The position numbers and the translations under genes are program-made. This document shows positions 33,999-42,205 of a stretch of DNA of 63,126 bases, piece after piece (within the stretch, counting starts at the first letter, position 1; the number at the start of each line of letters is the position of its first letter). Source of the DNA: Collinsella aerofaciens. Lineage in GTDB: Bacteria; Actinomycetota; Coriobacteriia; Coriobacteriales; Coriobacteriaceae. Below the pieces are notes generated by a model. That model was not told the origin of the DNA, did not search any database, and saw only the letters and a program-made list of their open reading frames with translations. The stretch covers positions 1 through 63,126 of the forward strand of contig NZ_JADMWW010000016.1 of the NCBI RefSeq assembly GCF_015548375.1, read 5' to 3'.

Positions 33999-34549
33999 TG
34001 GCGAGGATAGAGTACGAGGACGGCAGGACGACGCTGTTCGACACGCTCTCGTTCACGGAGGGGTCGCCGTTCACCGGCGCGAACATGCTCACGGAGTTCG
34101 AGCTCGAGATGAGGGATGAGCCCGAGAAGGGGCTCTGGCTCACGGCGAACTGGCACCAGGTGCGCGACGACTGGCGTGTCGACGCGCCCGCGGACGGCAT
34201 ACCGGCCGCGCGCAGGTCCCGCGGCTGGCGCTTCATGCTGGCATCGGAGGCCGAGCTCGGGCGCGCCCGGCGCGTCCTGCTCGACGGCGAGGAGGCGTTC
34301 GCCCGTGTGCGGGGATATCTATGTGATGCCGCTGCGATTTCCGCTTGCTACCGCGAGCACGTGGGCCCTCCCTCAAAACCGCTGAAGTCGCAGATAAGGG
34401 ACCTGCAGCGCGCTCTGGGGAGGGCGGAGGTCCCGGGCGTGCCCGACGAGCTGGCGAGGCTGCTCGCGGAAGAGAAGGAAGAGGGCGCCGACGAGGGCGC
34501 CCGCAAGGTTAAGGAAGATTGGGGTGACGTCGATGAAGAGGCTTGGTAG
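33995..34549 (+). CDS. Hypothetical protein following relaxase
   Basis: 184 residues; the ATG overlaps the relaxase stop (ATGATG). The N-terminal half is a beta-rich domain with a Trp-rich core (GLWLTANWHQVRDDWRVD), the C-terminal half helical (AISACYREHVGPPSKPLKSQIRDLQRALGRAEVPG). No signal or membrane segment. Unrecognised; the position suggests a transfer accessory protein. Confidence 0.7.
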   Translation: MMARIEYEDGRTTLFDTLSFTEGSPFTGANMLTEFELEMRDEPEKGLWLTANWHQVRDDWRVDAPADGIPAARRSRGWRFMLASEAELGRARRVLLDGEEAFARVRGYLCDAAAISACYREHVGPPSKPLKSQIRDLQRALGRAEVPGVPDELARLLAEEKEEGADEGARKVKEDWGDVDEEAW

Positions 34550-34628
34550 GTTCCTCATGGCGGCGCTTAAGGTCACGCTGGGCTTTTTCGTCTGGCTGTT
34601 CCGCGCCGTGTTCAAGTGGGTGATGTGA
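34533..34628 (+). CDS. Small membrane peptide (31 aa)
   Basis: A 31-codon open frame overlapping the preceding gene by 17 nt, after GGGGTGAC. It encodes a basic N-terminus and one hydrophobic helix (LMAALKVTLGFFVWLFRAVFKWVM) and ends 2 nt before a strong terminator. Its position as the last cistron of the relaxase operon and its clean single-helix design support it being real. Confidence 0.55.
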   Translation: MKRLGRFLMAALKVTLGFFVWLFRAVFKWVM

Positions 34629-34630
34629 GA

Positions 34631-34654
34631 AGAGGCGGGCAATTGCCCGCCTCT
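34631..34654. terminator. Terminator between convergent operons
   Basis: AGAGGCGGGCAA and TTGCCCGCCTCT form a 24-bp perfect palindrome followed by TTT, between the rightward relaxase operon and the leftward sortase/T4SS operon. Confidence 0.85.
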
Positions 34655-34683
34655 TTCCGTTGTGCGATTTCGATTTCCCACGG

Positions 34684-34779
34684 CTAGTCCCGGTCGTCGT
34701 CGCCGGCTGCGCAGCAGGCGTAGGCCGTGAGCGTGAGGAGCCCCATGAGGAGCCCTATTCCGAAGGGCGCGAATCCCAT
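34684..34779 (-). CDS. Small membrane protein (31 aa)
   Basis: 31 residues, MGFAPFGIGLLMGLLTLTAY then CCAAGDDDRD: one hydrophobic helix, a Cys pair and an acidic tail. Start at 34779 follows AAGGAGGTGG, a near-perfect site that lies inside the sortase 3' end, with 25-nt overlap. The Cys-Cys could be lipidated or metal-binding. Co-transcribed with srtB. Confidence 0.6.
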   Translation of the reverse strand: MGFAPFGIGLLMGLLTLTAYACCAAGDDDRD

Positions 34780-35486
34780 CCTTCCACCTCCTTCGCGTAG
34801 ACGACGGTGCGCGAGTTGCTCGTCTGGTAGCTGCACGTCACGAAGGCCCAGGCCTGCGCGACGTCCGAAGGCTCTTCCAGGACGACCTCGCAGCGGGACA
34901 ATTTGTCCCCGAGGTAGGCGTCGAGAGCCGCCGCGTCGGCGAAGTCGGTCCGCTTGCCCTCCGAGCTCGCGTCTACCACGTCGGCCGCGAAGACCTCGAG
35001 CTCGATCTCCTTCTCGCGGGTGAAGACCCGGATGGTGCGGTGCCCCTCGGCGAAGCCGCGCGACGAGTACTGCGCGAGCGGCGCGAACATGGTGCCGTCG
35101 GACATGTGGTGCCCGTAGACGATGACGAGCGGGCTCTCGGCGCCCTGTGCGCACCCGGCGTCTATGTAGGGAGCGCCCCAGACTGAGCGCTCGCCGCCGG
35201 CGTCGTGCGTGAGGTAGAAGTCGGGCGATTCAGGCCGGCCCTGTACGATCGGGTAGTCGACGGTCGTGCCCGGCACGCGCACCCATGCGACGACGGAGGC
35301 GGGAAGGGCGTCCCAGTCGATGCCGTCGCCCGCCTCTTGCGCCCCCATCGCCGCGCCCTCTTCCGTTGCGGGCACCTCGTGCACCCCGTACGGGTTCCTC
35401 TCGGGCTGCGGCAGGACGGCGAGTGTCCCCATCGCCAGCAACGCCACGGCGACGGCGAGCGCCGTGGCGGCTTTCCCTTTGTTCAT
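34755..35486 (-). CDS. Class B sortase
   Basis: 243 residues. N-terminal membrane anchor (about 7-25), then the sortase barrel with catalytic His in VIVYGHHMSDG (about 124), Cys in FVTCSYQTS (about 218) and Arg in SNSRTVVYAK. The T-C-S-Y and Y-G-H-x pattern is typical of SrtB-type enzymes. Encoded just downstream of the large surface protein, which is its likely substrate. Its Shine-Dalgarno (GGGGGAGG) is buried in a hairpin. Confidence 0.9.
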   Translation of the reverse strand: MNKGKAATALAVAVALLAMGTLAVLPQPERNPYGVHEVPATEEGAAMGAQEAGDGIDWDALPASVVAWVRVPGTTVDYPIVQGRPESPDFYLTHDAGGERSVWGAPYIDAGCAQGAESPLVIVYGHHMSDGTMFAPLAQYSSRGFAEGHRTIRVFTREKEIELEVFAADVVDASSEGKRTDFADAAALDAYLGDKLSRCEVVLEEPSDVAQAWAFVTCSYQTSNSRTVVYAKEVEGWDSRPSE

Positions 35487-35488
35487 GT

Positions 35489-35510
35489 CCTCCCCCGTTC
35501 GCAGGGGAGG
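35489..35510 (-). promoter_or_regulatory. Hairpin covering the sortase ribosome-binding site
   Basis: CCTCCCC (35489-35495 on the given strand) pairs with GGGGAGG (35504-35510). On the mRNA this stem contains the sortase Shine-Dalgarno, so translation may depend on ribosomes arriving from the upstream gene or on another factor. Confidence 0.5.
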
Positions 35511-35558
35511 CCCCGGGCGAGCGCCCAGGGCCTCCGGTTCGGTGTCGATGCGGCGCCG

Positions 35559-38288
35559 CTACTCTTCCGGCTCTTCGTCTGCCGCGTCCTTGCTTGCGCC
35601 GGCCGTCTTGCGCTTGCGGTACGCGAGCGCTCCGCCCGCGCCCGCCGCAGCTGCCAGAGCGATGCCCGCGGCCACGGCGTAGCCGGTGCCGTCGGGGGCG
35701 TCGGCCCCGGTCTTGGCGTAGGGCTCCTCGGGCACCTCGGGCGTGCCGGGGTTGTCCACGACGACGCTCTGCTCGGCAGAGTCGATGTCCTCGTGGGCCG
35801 CCACGACGTTGCCGGCGGAGTCCAGGACCTTCTCGAAGACGACGAGCTCGTCTCCCTCGGCCAGGCCCTCGGTGTCGAACTCGAAGGTCACCTCGACGGT
35901 GCCGGAGGGCGCCTCGGGCTCGAAGGGCGTGCGCGCGGTCACCCCGTTGCCGTCCTTGTCGAGGAACGGATCTCCGGTGCCCTTGTCCATGAGCGTGCCC
36001 ACGGCGATGTAGGTCTCGCCGGGGACGAGGCCCTTGTAGGCCACCGTGTCGACGACCTTTGCCTTCCCGGCCTCGATGACCTGGTCGCCGTCGGCGGCGT
36101 CAGCCGCCTGCGTGCCCACCTCGACGGCGACGTGGACGGTCTGGCCCTCGTCGGAGAGGTCCGCGTGCGACGCCACCTCGGCTCCGTCCTTGCGAAGGCT
36201 CTCGAACGCGACCAGGTCGCGGCCGCCGAGCAGGCTCGCGTCGAAGGAGATCTCGACGTCCTGGCTGCCCGTCGAGAGCGCGGGCGCGAACTCTGCCTTG
36301 GCCTCCACGGGCATGCCCGAGGCGTCGGCCACGGGCTCGCCGGTCGCCTTGTCGACGAGGGTCGCCGAGAGCTCGTACTCCTCGCCGGCCTTCAGGCCCT
36401 CGTAGGCGACCGCGTCGACGACCTTGGCCACGGCGTCGGCCGAGACGTCCTTGTCGCCGTCCGCCCCGTCCTTTGCCGTGGTGGAGATGCGCGGGCCCTC
36501 CTGGTCGTCGAGGCCCATCCACACGGCCTTCGCGACCGTCGAGTCGCGATCGACCCAGAAGCTCCTCGTGATGAGCTCGAGGCCCTCGTTGGCATCGCAG
36601 CGCAGCTCGGTCATGGTGTAGGCGCCGTACGGCAGGGCCGCCAGCGAGTCGTCGACCGGCGCCGAGGAGCCGTCCTCGCCGAGCGAGAACCAGATGCCGG
36701 CCTTCGGGTCCATTTCGGCGGGCTCGATCGGACCCTCATGGCCGAGCAGGGCGTCGTTGGCGTTGGTGTCCCTCGAGTGCCTGTTCCAGCTGCTCGCGGT
36801 CGACGCGTCGCCGTTGCGGTCCGTGACCAGCACGTGAGTCTCGCCGGTGGCCGCGTTCTCGATGGCGAACGGGACCATGAGGCCGGCGTTGTCGGACTCG
36901 CTCTTCTTGGAGAGCTCGAGGTCGTTGCGCACCACCTGGTCGCGGAACTCGAGCGCGGCGCCGTCCGCGGAGGCGCTCACGATCTCGCCGCCGGTGCGGA
37001 CCTCGAAGGTGCGGGGCTCGCCGTCGGTCAGCAGGTAGCTCCCGTTCGTCGCCGTCTCCCGCACGTCGTAGGTCCCGTACGGCAGTGCGTCGGCCGCGGT
37101 CTGCGCGGTGTAGGCGCCGGCCTCGTCGTTCCATGCGGTGGTCAGCGTGGCCACGGCTTCGCCCGGCTCGCGCCATTCGCCGCCAACGAGGACCTTGTGC
37201 GCCGAGCGGTTCGTGACGGTGAACTCGATCCCGTCGAGGCCGGGGTGCTCGCCAGGCGCCTCCTTGTGGCCGCTGCCCGCGAGCGCCTCGGACGCCTGCA
37301 GCTCCTTGTCGGACTTGGTCACCTGCACGCCGCCGCGGAAGACCTCGTCGGTCACGGGGTCGCCCGTGAGGTCGCGCATCTCGTCGGCCTTCACGGTGAA
37401 CGTGACGGAGGCGTCGCTGGCGTCGTAGCCCTCGGGCGCGCCGGACTCGACGATGCGGTAATTGCCCGCGGGGAGGGTGTCGGCGCCGGTCGCGGCGACG
37501 TGCGACCCGTCCTCGGGCGCGGTCTTTATCGTGGCGCATACCTCGCCGTCGGCGTAGTACTTGCCGCCGACCAGCACGTAGCGGCCGGTCTCGTTAACGA
37601 CGGAGAAGCTCGCGCCGTCGAGCGAGGCGTCGCCCTGGGGCTCCGCGCCCGCCTCGGAGTCCGTTTTGGCGACCTTGACTCCGCCTGCGGACCAGCTGAA
37701 GCTCACGAGCGTCTGAGAGCCGCCGCCGGTCCTGACGCAGAACGCCTCGAACCCGGCGGATACCTTGCCGGCGCCCGCCTTCATCTTGGCGAAGGTCCCG
37801 CCGATCAGCTCGGATTTCGCCCAGGAGGCGAACTCGGCGCTCGTGCCGTGCGTGGCAGCCGACTCGGACCCAGAGTAGGCGTAGGCGATGAGCACGTGGC
37901 TCGCCGCGGCGTACTTCGCGTCGTCCCAGCCGCCGCCGTCGTACCAGCTGCCCGGGAACATCGACGCGTCGAAGCCGGGAGAGCCGAACGAGTACCAGAT
38001 CGCCGCTGTCACGTCGCCGCTCGGCACGGGGCTCGTCGAGTAGGAGCCCGGCGCGGGCGTCGGGGACGAGGGCTCGGCGCAGTAGGCGATGTTCCCGTCG
38101 GCGCTCATCCACGTGGTGGCGAAGCCGCCGTAGGGGATCTTGCCGCCGATGGACACGTCTACCGTGCTCGGCGCGGCGTAGGCGGGCGAGGCCGCCACGG
38201 AGGCGAGCAGCGCCCCCGCCGCCAGGATGAGCGCCATGGCGCATCGGAGGAGCTTTTCCTGCAGGGTGCAGTCTTTCGCTGCGTTCAT
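35559..38288 (-). CDS. Surface-anchored thioester/VaFE-repeat adhesin
   Basis: 909 residues. Signal peptide (about 1-39). N-terminal thioester-type domain with Cys in NIAYCAEPSS (about 69) and a later C-V-R. Then Cna-B/SpaA-like domains with K-x-D starts (VKVAKTDSEAG, VQVTKSDKEL) and two VaFE repeats (ALLGGRDLVAFESLRKDG, DELVVFEKVLDSAG). C-terminal sorting signal: YAKTGAD (about 855), hydrophobic helix, basic YRKRK. Such proteins form covalent bonds to targets and internal isopeptide bonds. Likely anchored by the adjacent sortase; may promote mating contact or host adhesion. Confidence 0.88.
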   Translation of the reverse strand: MNAAKDCTLQEKLLRCAMALILAAGALLASVAASPAYAAPSTVDVSIGGKIPYGGFATTWMSADGNIAYCAEPSSPTPAPGSYSTSPVPSGDVTAAIWYSFGSPGFDASMFPGSWYDGGGWDDAKYAAASHVLIAYAYSGSESAATHGTSAEFASWAKSELIGGTFAKMKAGAGKVSAGFEAFCVRTGGGSQTLVSFSWSAGGVKVAKTDSEAGAEPQGDASLDGASFSVVNETGRYVLVGGKYYADGEVCATIKTAPEDGSHVAATGADTLPAGNYRIVESGAPEGYDASDASVTFTVKADEMRDLTGDPVTDEVFRGGVQVTKSDKELQASEALAGSGHKEAPGEHPGLDGIEFTVTNRSAHKVLVGGEWREPGEAVATLTTAWNDEAGAYTAQTAADALPYGTYDVRETATNGSYLLTDGEPRTFEVRTGGEIVSASADGAALEFRDQVVRNDLELSKKSESDNAGLMVPFAIENAATGETHVLVTDRNGDASTASSWNRHSRDTNANDALLGHEGPIEPAEMDPKAGIWFSLGEDGSSAPVDDSLAALPYGAYTMTELRCDANEGLELITRSFWVDRDSTVAKAVWMGLDDQEGPRISTTAKDGADGDKDVSADAVAKVVDAVAYEGLKAGEEYELSATLVDKATGEPVADASGMPVEAKAEFAPALSTGSQDVEISFDASLLGGRDLVAFESLRKDGAEVASHADLSDEGQTVHVAVEVGTQAADAADGDQVIEAGKAKVVDTVAYKGLVPGETYIAVGTLMDKGTGDPFLDKDGNGVTARTPFEPEAPSGTVEVTFEFDTEGLAEGDELVVFEKVLDSAGNVVAAHEDIDSAEQSVVVDNPGTPEVPEEPYAKTGADAPDGTGYAVAAGIALAAAAGAGGALAYRKRKTAGASKDAADEEPEE

Positions 38289-38300
38289 CTTTCCGCCTCC

Positions 38301-38759
38301 CTATCTCTCGACGCTTCGCTGTGCGCGGGGCGCCTCGTGCTCGGCGGCGCGGCTCGCCTGGCGGGCGTGCTCGGCGCGCTCCGCGAGGTAGCGCGAGCGC
38401 CCTGCGTCAACGGCCTCCTTGAGCTGCGCGGGCATGACCTTCACGGTGTCCTTGACCGCGCGGCCGTCCTCGTCGAGCTCGGGCTGGCCGTCCGGGCCCA
38501 TCACCGTCTTCCTCAGCCACACCTCGCGGTTCGCGAGCAGCGGTATGTCCCGGAAGTCGGCCCCCTTGAAGCGGCTCTCGTTCACGAACATGGGGCTGAA
38601 CTCGTAGCCTCCCACGTCCACGCCGTCGACGACGGTGCCCTTGGGAAGGGTCGCCGAGTTGAAGGTCCTGGCCTCGCCGGTCGCGCGGTCGGTGTACTCG
38701 ATGCCCTCGCGCACGAAGCTCTTGTGCAGCGAGAGGTACACGTTCTTCCTCTCTTCCAT
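38301..38759 (-). CDS. ICE hypothetical with RA-x-x-AR-x-ASRA tail
   Basis: 152 residues. N-terminal part beta-rich (VYLSLHKSFVREGIEYTDRATGEARTFNSATLPKGT), typical of small proteins in Firmicutes/Actinobacteria ICEs. C-terminal tail LAERAEHARQASRAAE is almost shared with two other proteins of this ICE (47203 and 47812 genes). Start follows AAAGGAGG. No enzymatic motif. Possibly a DNA- or T4SS-associated factor. Confidence 0.7.
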   Translation of the reverse strand: MEERKNVYLSLHKSFVREGIEYTDRATGEARTFNSATLPKGTVVDGVDVGGYEFSPMFVNESRFKGADFRDIPLLANREVWLRKTVMGPDGQPELDEDGRAVKDTVKVMPAQLKEAVDAGRSRYLAERAEHARQASRAAEHEAPRAQRSVER

Positions 38760-38868
38760 GTCTTTCCTCCTTTTCGTCGTTCGTCTGTGCTTGTCTTCTT
38801 CCGCCGGGACGCGTGCCCCGGCGCGGCGCCCCTATCTCATGGCGACCGCCTCCTTCCTCGCTTTTCCG

Positions 38869-39870
38869 TTAGAAGCCGCTCACGATGTCGCGCGCCCAGG
38901 AGCCGCTCTTCACGAGGGCCAGGATGAGCAGCACGCACATGGCCAGGTACTGCAGCGCGTAGGTGAGCCCGTTTGCGACCGCGTCGGCCGGGGTGCCCGT
39001 CCCGGGGTTCGCCCCGGTGAGCCCGCCGAGCACGAGCGGGAACGATATGAGCAGAACGAGGATGATGACGCCGGCGATGCAGACCGCCCCGAAGCTCTTC
39101 AGGTAGCCAAGGCCTATCTGGCGCGTGGCGTCCATGCCGAGGAACGCCAGCGGGATCGGGGCGAACGCGGCCATGATGTAGAGCTGGAGCGCGCGGGCCC
39201 AGCAGACCACGAGGGCGACGACGTAGGCCGCCAGCACCACGACCCAGCTGATGAGGCTCACGACGAGCATGGCGATGAGCGACGGGATGTCGTCGTCGGT
39301 GGTGACGACGGACGCCTCGGGCAGGTCGAGCGCGCCTCCGGCGCCGAAGAGCGCCTCGACTCGGTCGATGGCGAGCCCGCAGACCTCGTAGATCGACGCC
39401 ATCAGGTCGAAGCTGTTCTGTATGAGGAACAGGAACACGGCGAAGAACACGAGGAGGAAAACGACCTCCTTGACGCCGGGAAGGCTCTGGCTGCCGTCCA
39501 TGCGCTGGGAGATCTCGATGAGCTTCAGGGTGAAGACCAGGCCGAGCACCCCGCACCCGATCGGCAGGATGGCAACCTGCCATACGCCCCGGGCGACGTC
39601 GTGCATGGTCAGGTCGCTCGAGCTCGTGAGCATGTGCGCGAAGTCGGCCGAGAGGATCCCGTTCGCGCCGATCGACCCGAGCACGCCCGTCTGAGCCTTG
39701 AACATCCAGTTGCAGCAGTCTCGCAGGAGGCCGCACAGCCAATCGTTGACGTCCCCGGCTATGTCGGCGTATGCCGGCTGCGCGGGGACGAGCAGGAGCG
39801 CGCAGAGGGCGAACGCCGCCGCGGCGGAGATGGCGAACGCCCTGCGGCGCTGCGCCTTGAGCGCCCGCAC
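38869..39870 (-). CDS. VirB6/TrbL-like T4SS membrane protein
   Basis: 333 residues from GTG at 39870 (GGAGG 10 nt upstream). N-terminal signal-like helix (AFAISAAAAFALCALLLVPAQPAYA), then six or so membrane segments (about 85-105, 120-150, 185-225, 240-290, 310-325). Topology and position match the polytopic VirB6/TrbL channel component. A longer open frame upstream is out of register with the preceding gene and rejected. Confidence 0.8.
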   Translation of the reverse strand: MRALKAQRRRAFAISAAAAFALCALLLVPAQPAYADIAGDVNDWLCGLLRDCCNWMFKAQTGVLGSIGANGILSADFAHMLTSSSDLTMHDVARGVWQVAILPIGCGVLGLVFTLKLIEISQRMDGSQSLPGVKEVVFLLVFFAVFLFLIQNSFDLMASIYEVCGLAIDRVEALFGAGGALDLPEASVVTTDDDIPSLIAMLVVSLISWVVVLAAYVVALVVCWARALQLYIMAAFAPIPLAFLGMDATRQIGLGYLKSFGAVCIAGVIILVLLISFPLVLGGLTGANPGTGTPADAVANGLTYALQYLAMCVLLILALVKSGSWARDIVSGF

Positions 39871-39872
39871 GG

Positions 39873-40592
39873 CTACATCGCCTCCAGCGAGCCGCCGCGC
39901 GAGACCACGGTGACCACCGTCGAGGCGGGGTCGTCGAGCGTGAAGGTCGTCGACGCGACGTTCCCGGCGTAGTCGAGCCACACCTCCTTGTCCCAGGTGG
40001 CTCCCGCCGCCTGCGGGGACACCTCCGCCGCCTTCCCGGCGACGGCCTCCTCGATGGAGGCGACGTCTGCGCCCAGCGCCTCGGAGAGGCGGTCGTCGGT
40101 GCCGGTCACGGAGAACGCTCCGTCTTGCGCCTTCTGGAGCGCGTAGGCCTGCGTCAGGAGGTCGCATGCCAGGGTGCGGGCGTCCCCGTCGCCCGAGACC
40201 TGGATGAGCGAGAGCCCTCCCGCCTTGTCGCCGGTTCCCTTGACCTCGATGGGCACGCTGAGCACGCCGCCGGCCTCGGAGGGCTCCTCGGCCGAGAAGA
40301 ACCAGGCGCGCTCGGTGCCGCCCGCGCTCTCCACCATGGCGCCCTCGACGATCCGCAGCGTGGCTGTCGGGTCGTCGGCGCCCGTCCATGCGGTGTTCCA
40401 GAGCGCCTCGGCGCCCGAGGCGGCCTTCCCGGTTGCCGCGTCGGCGCCTGCAGCCGCGGGCTGCTCTTGCTCCTGGGGACTATCCTGCGCGCCTTCCTGC
40501 GGGGCGATGGCGCAGCGCGCCGCGCCCGCGCCGAGCGCCACGGTGAGCGCGCCTGCCGCGACGGCGGCCATGACCCTTGACTTTCCCTGCAT
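39873..40592 (-). CDS. Exported hypothetical T4SS protein
   Basis: 239 residues: an N-terminal signal sequence (VMAAVAAGALTVALGAGAARC) whose Cys is not in a classical lipobox, an Ala/Gln/Glu-rich linker (30-60), then a globular domain (70-239) with beta strands (TLRIVEGAMVESAGGTERAWFFS). Start follows AGGAG. Lies between VirB6-like and the NlpC/P60 gene, so probably an extracellular component of the transfer apparatus, perhaps VirB8- or VirB9-like. Family not recognised. Confidence 0.7.
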   Translation of the reverse strand: MQGKSRVMAAVAAGALTVALGAGAARCAIAPQEGAQDSPQEQEQPAAAGADAATGKAASGAEALWNTAWTGADDPTATLRIVEGAMVESAGGTERAWFFSAEEPSEAGGVLSVPIEVKGTGDKAGGLSLIQVSGDGDARTLACDLLTQAYALQKAQDGAFSVTGTDDRLSEALGADVASIEEAVAGKAAEVSPQAAGATWDKEVWLDYAGNVASTTFTLDDPASTVVTVVSRGGSLEAM

Positions 40593-40601
40593 TGGTTTCT
40601 C

Positions 40602-42203
40602 CTATCTCGCGGTGAGCGCGCAGCTGAAGCTGCCGATGCCGCTCGCCATGCGGCACACGTCGCCCGTTCGCGGCTCGTGTATGTACCTGTCGTCGCCGAT
40701 GTAGATGGCCACGTGGCCCGAGCGGTAGAGGATGTCGCCGGGCTTCGCCTCCGAGAGCGGTATGCGCCTGAGCTCCTCGTACTGGGAACCCGTGTAGTGG
40801 CTTATGCGGATGCCCGCCTGCGCGTAGCAGTACTGCGTGAGCCCGCTGCAGTCGAGCGCCTTGCCGGGGGTCGAGCCTCCCCACACGTAGGGCACGCCGA
40901 GCTGGCTGTACGCCGCCTCGACGATCGCGTTCCCGTTCGCGGCCGGGTACTTCAGGTCCTCGACCGTCATGGAGTCGAGCCGGTAGAGGCCCCATTGCGC
41001 CATGATCGACTTCAGGGACTCGACGTAGGACGAGTCGGTCGCCCAGCCGGCGTCCTTGAGCCCCTCGGCCATCCTGTCCGAGTCGCGCCTCTCGATCGCC
41101 TCCCGGATGAGGGCGTTGCCCGAGTAGCGCTCCGCCTGCAGGAAGACCCTGCTGCGGAAGCGGATGCACTCGGCGTCGCCGGTGAAGCGGATGAAGCTCG
41201 CCGTGATCTGGGTGTGCTCGCCGGGCACGTACTCCTCGCTGGTGGCCCAGTTCGCCTTGCCGGCCACCTCGGGGCAGCCCGCGTAGCCCGACCACCACTT
41301 CATGCCGAAGAGGTTGTGGTCGCGCTCTGCGAGCCGGCTCATGCGGTCGCCCTGGCCGGACTCCTGGATGATCTGCGCGATGGTGCAGCCCGCCGGGTGC
41401 CCGTACTCCTCCTGGCACTCGAGCGCCGCCTCGACCATCTCGTAGGTGATGTAGGGCGGCAGCCCCTCGAGGCCCTGCTTGGAGGCCGCGTCGTCCCAGA
41501 AGCCGAACAGCGCGCTCAGCAGCTGCGCGACGGCGAGCGCGCAGGCGACGAAGGCCACGATGCCGGCCACCGCCCCGAGCAGGGCGGGCGCTGCGCCCGA
41601 GACCGCGCCCGCGATCGCGGAGGCGGCGCCCTTCGACCCCGCGGCTCGGGCCGCCTCGCCCGACGCCTGCGCGGCCGCCTGGGCCGCCTGGTGCTTGGCC
41701 GGGGCGGTCGCGCCGGCTGCCTCGGGGCCGCGCGCGCCTCCCTTTGGGGCGCCGAGCGCGGTCGCCGCCTTGCGGCTGCCTTGGGCTGCTTTCTTCGCCT
41801 TCCTCTGCCGCAGCCTTCCCGCGGCCTTCTCGGCCGCACGCCCCGCGTCGTACATGCCCGAGGCGCCCTCGAGCTCCTCCGAGTCGTCGAGCTGGGAGAC
41901 GGCCTCCCGGGCGATCGCCAGCTTCGCCGCATCGACGCGCGAGCGCATCGCGGCCGCCGCGCGCCGGTCGCCGGCTGGTTGGGACAATTTGTCCCCGAGC
42001 CCGCCTTCCGGCGCGTCGGGCCTGGAAGGGCGCCCCTTCGCCGTTGCGGCGGGGCCTCCCGCCTCGTCGAGCGGGCCGGCGCCCTCCGAGACGTTTCCCA
42101 GGGCGTCGCGCTCGGTCTCCGCGACGTCGCCCGCGGTGAGCACGTCGCGGCGCTGCGCCCCGACCACCTCGAGCATCCCGCCGCCCTCGCTCGGGCCGGC
42201 CAT
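40602..42203 (-). CDS. T4SS cell-wall hydrolase (glucosaminidase-like + NlpC/P60)
   Basis: 533 residues. Cytosolic Ala/Lys-rich region (1-190), one membrane helix (about 195-220, LLGAVAGIVAFVACALAV), then a glucosaminidase/FlgJ-like domain (about 235-390: ECQEEYGHPAGCTIAQIIQESGQG...LFGMKWW) and an NlpC/P60 peptidase (about 415-533) with Cys in LDCSGLTQYCYAQAG and His in SGHVAIYIG. It opens peptidoglycan for the transfer channel (VirB1 role). Start at 42203 follows AGGAATAGGA. Contains one of the three GGGACAAATTGTCCC sites. Confidence 0.88.
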   Translation of the reverse strand: MAGPSEGGGMLEVVGAQRRDVLTAGDVAETERDALGNVSEGAGPLDEAGGPAATAKGRPSRPDAPEGGLGDKLSQPAGDRRAAAAMRSRVDAAKLAIAREAVSQLDDSEELEGASGMYDAGRAAEKAAGRLRQRKAKKAAQGSRKAATALGAPKGGARGPEAAGATAPAKHQAAQAAAQASGEAARAAGSKGAASAIAGAVSGAAPALLGAVAGIVAFVACALAVAQLLSALFGFWDDAASKQGLEGLPPYITYEMVEAALECQEEYGHPAGCTIAQIIQESGQGDRMSRLAERDHNLFGMKWWSGYAGCPEVAGKANWATSEEYVPGEHTQITASFIRFTGDAECIRFRSRVFLQAERYSGNALIREAIERRDSDRMAEGLKDAGWATDSSYVESLKSIMAQWGLYRLDSMTVEDLKYPAANGNAIVEAAYSQLGVPYVWGGSTPGKALDCSGLTQYCYAQAGIRISHYTGSQYEELRRIPLSEAKPGDILYRSGHVAIYIGDDRYIHEPRTGDVCRMASGIGSFSCALTAR

Positions 42204-42205
42204 TC

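Noticed and set aside
35205-38927. A 1240-codon open frame antisense to the sortase and adhesin
   Set aside because: Runs against two well-supported genes and through their gap, with Arg/Gly/Val-rich nonsense composition and no start signal.
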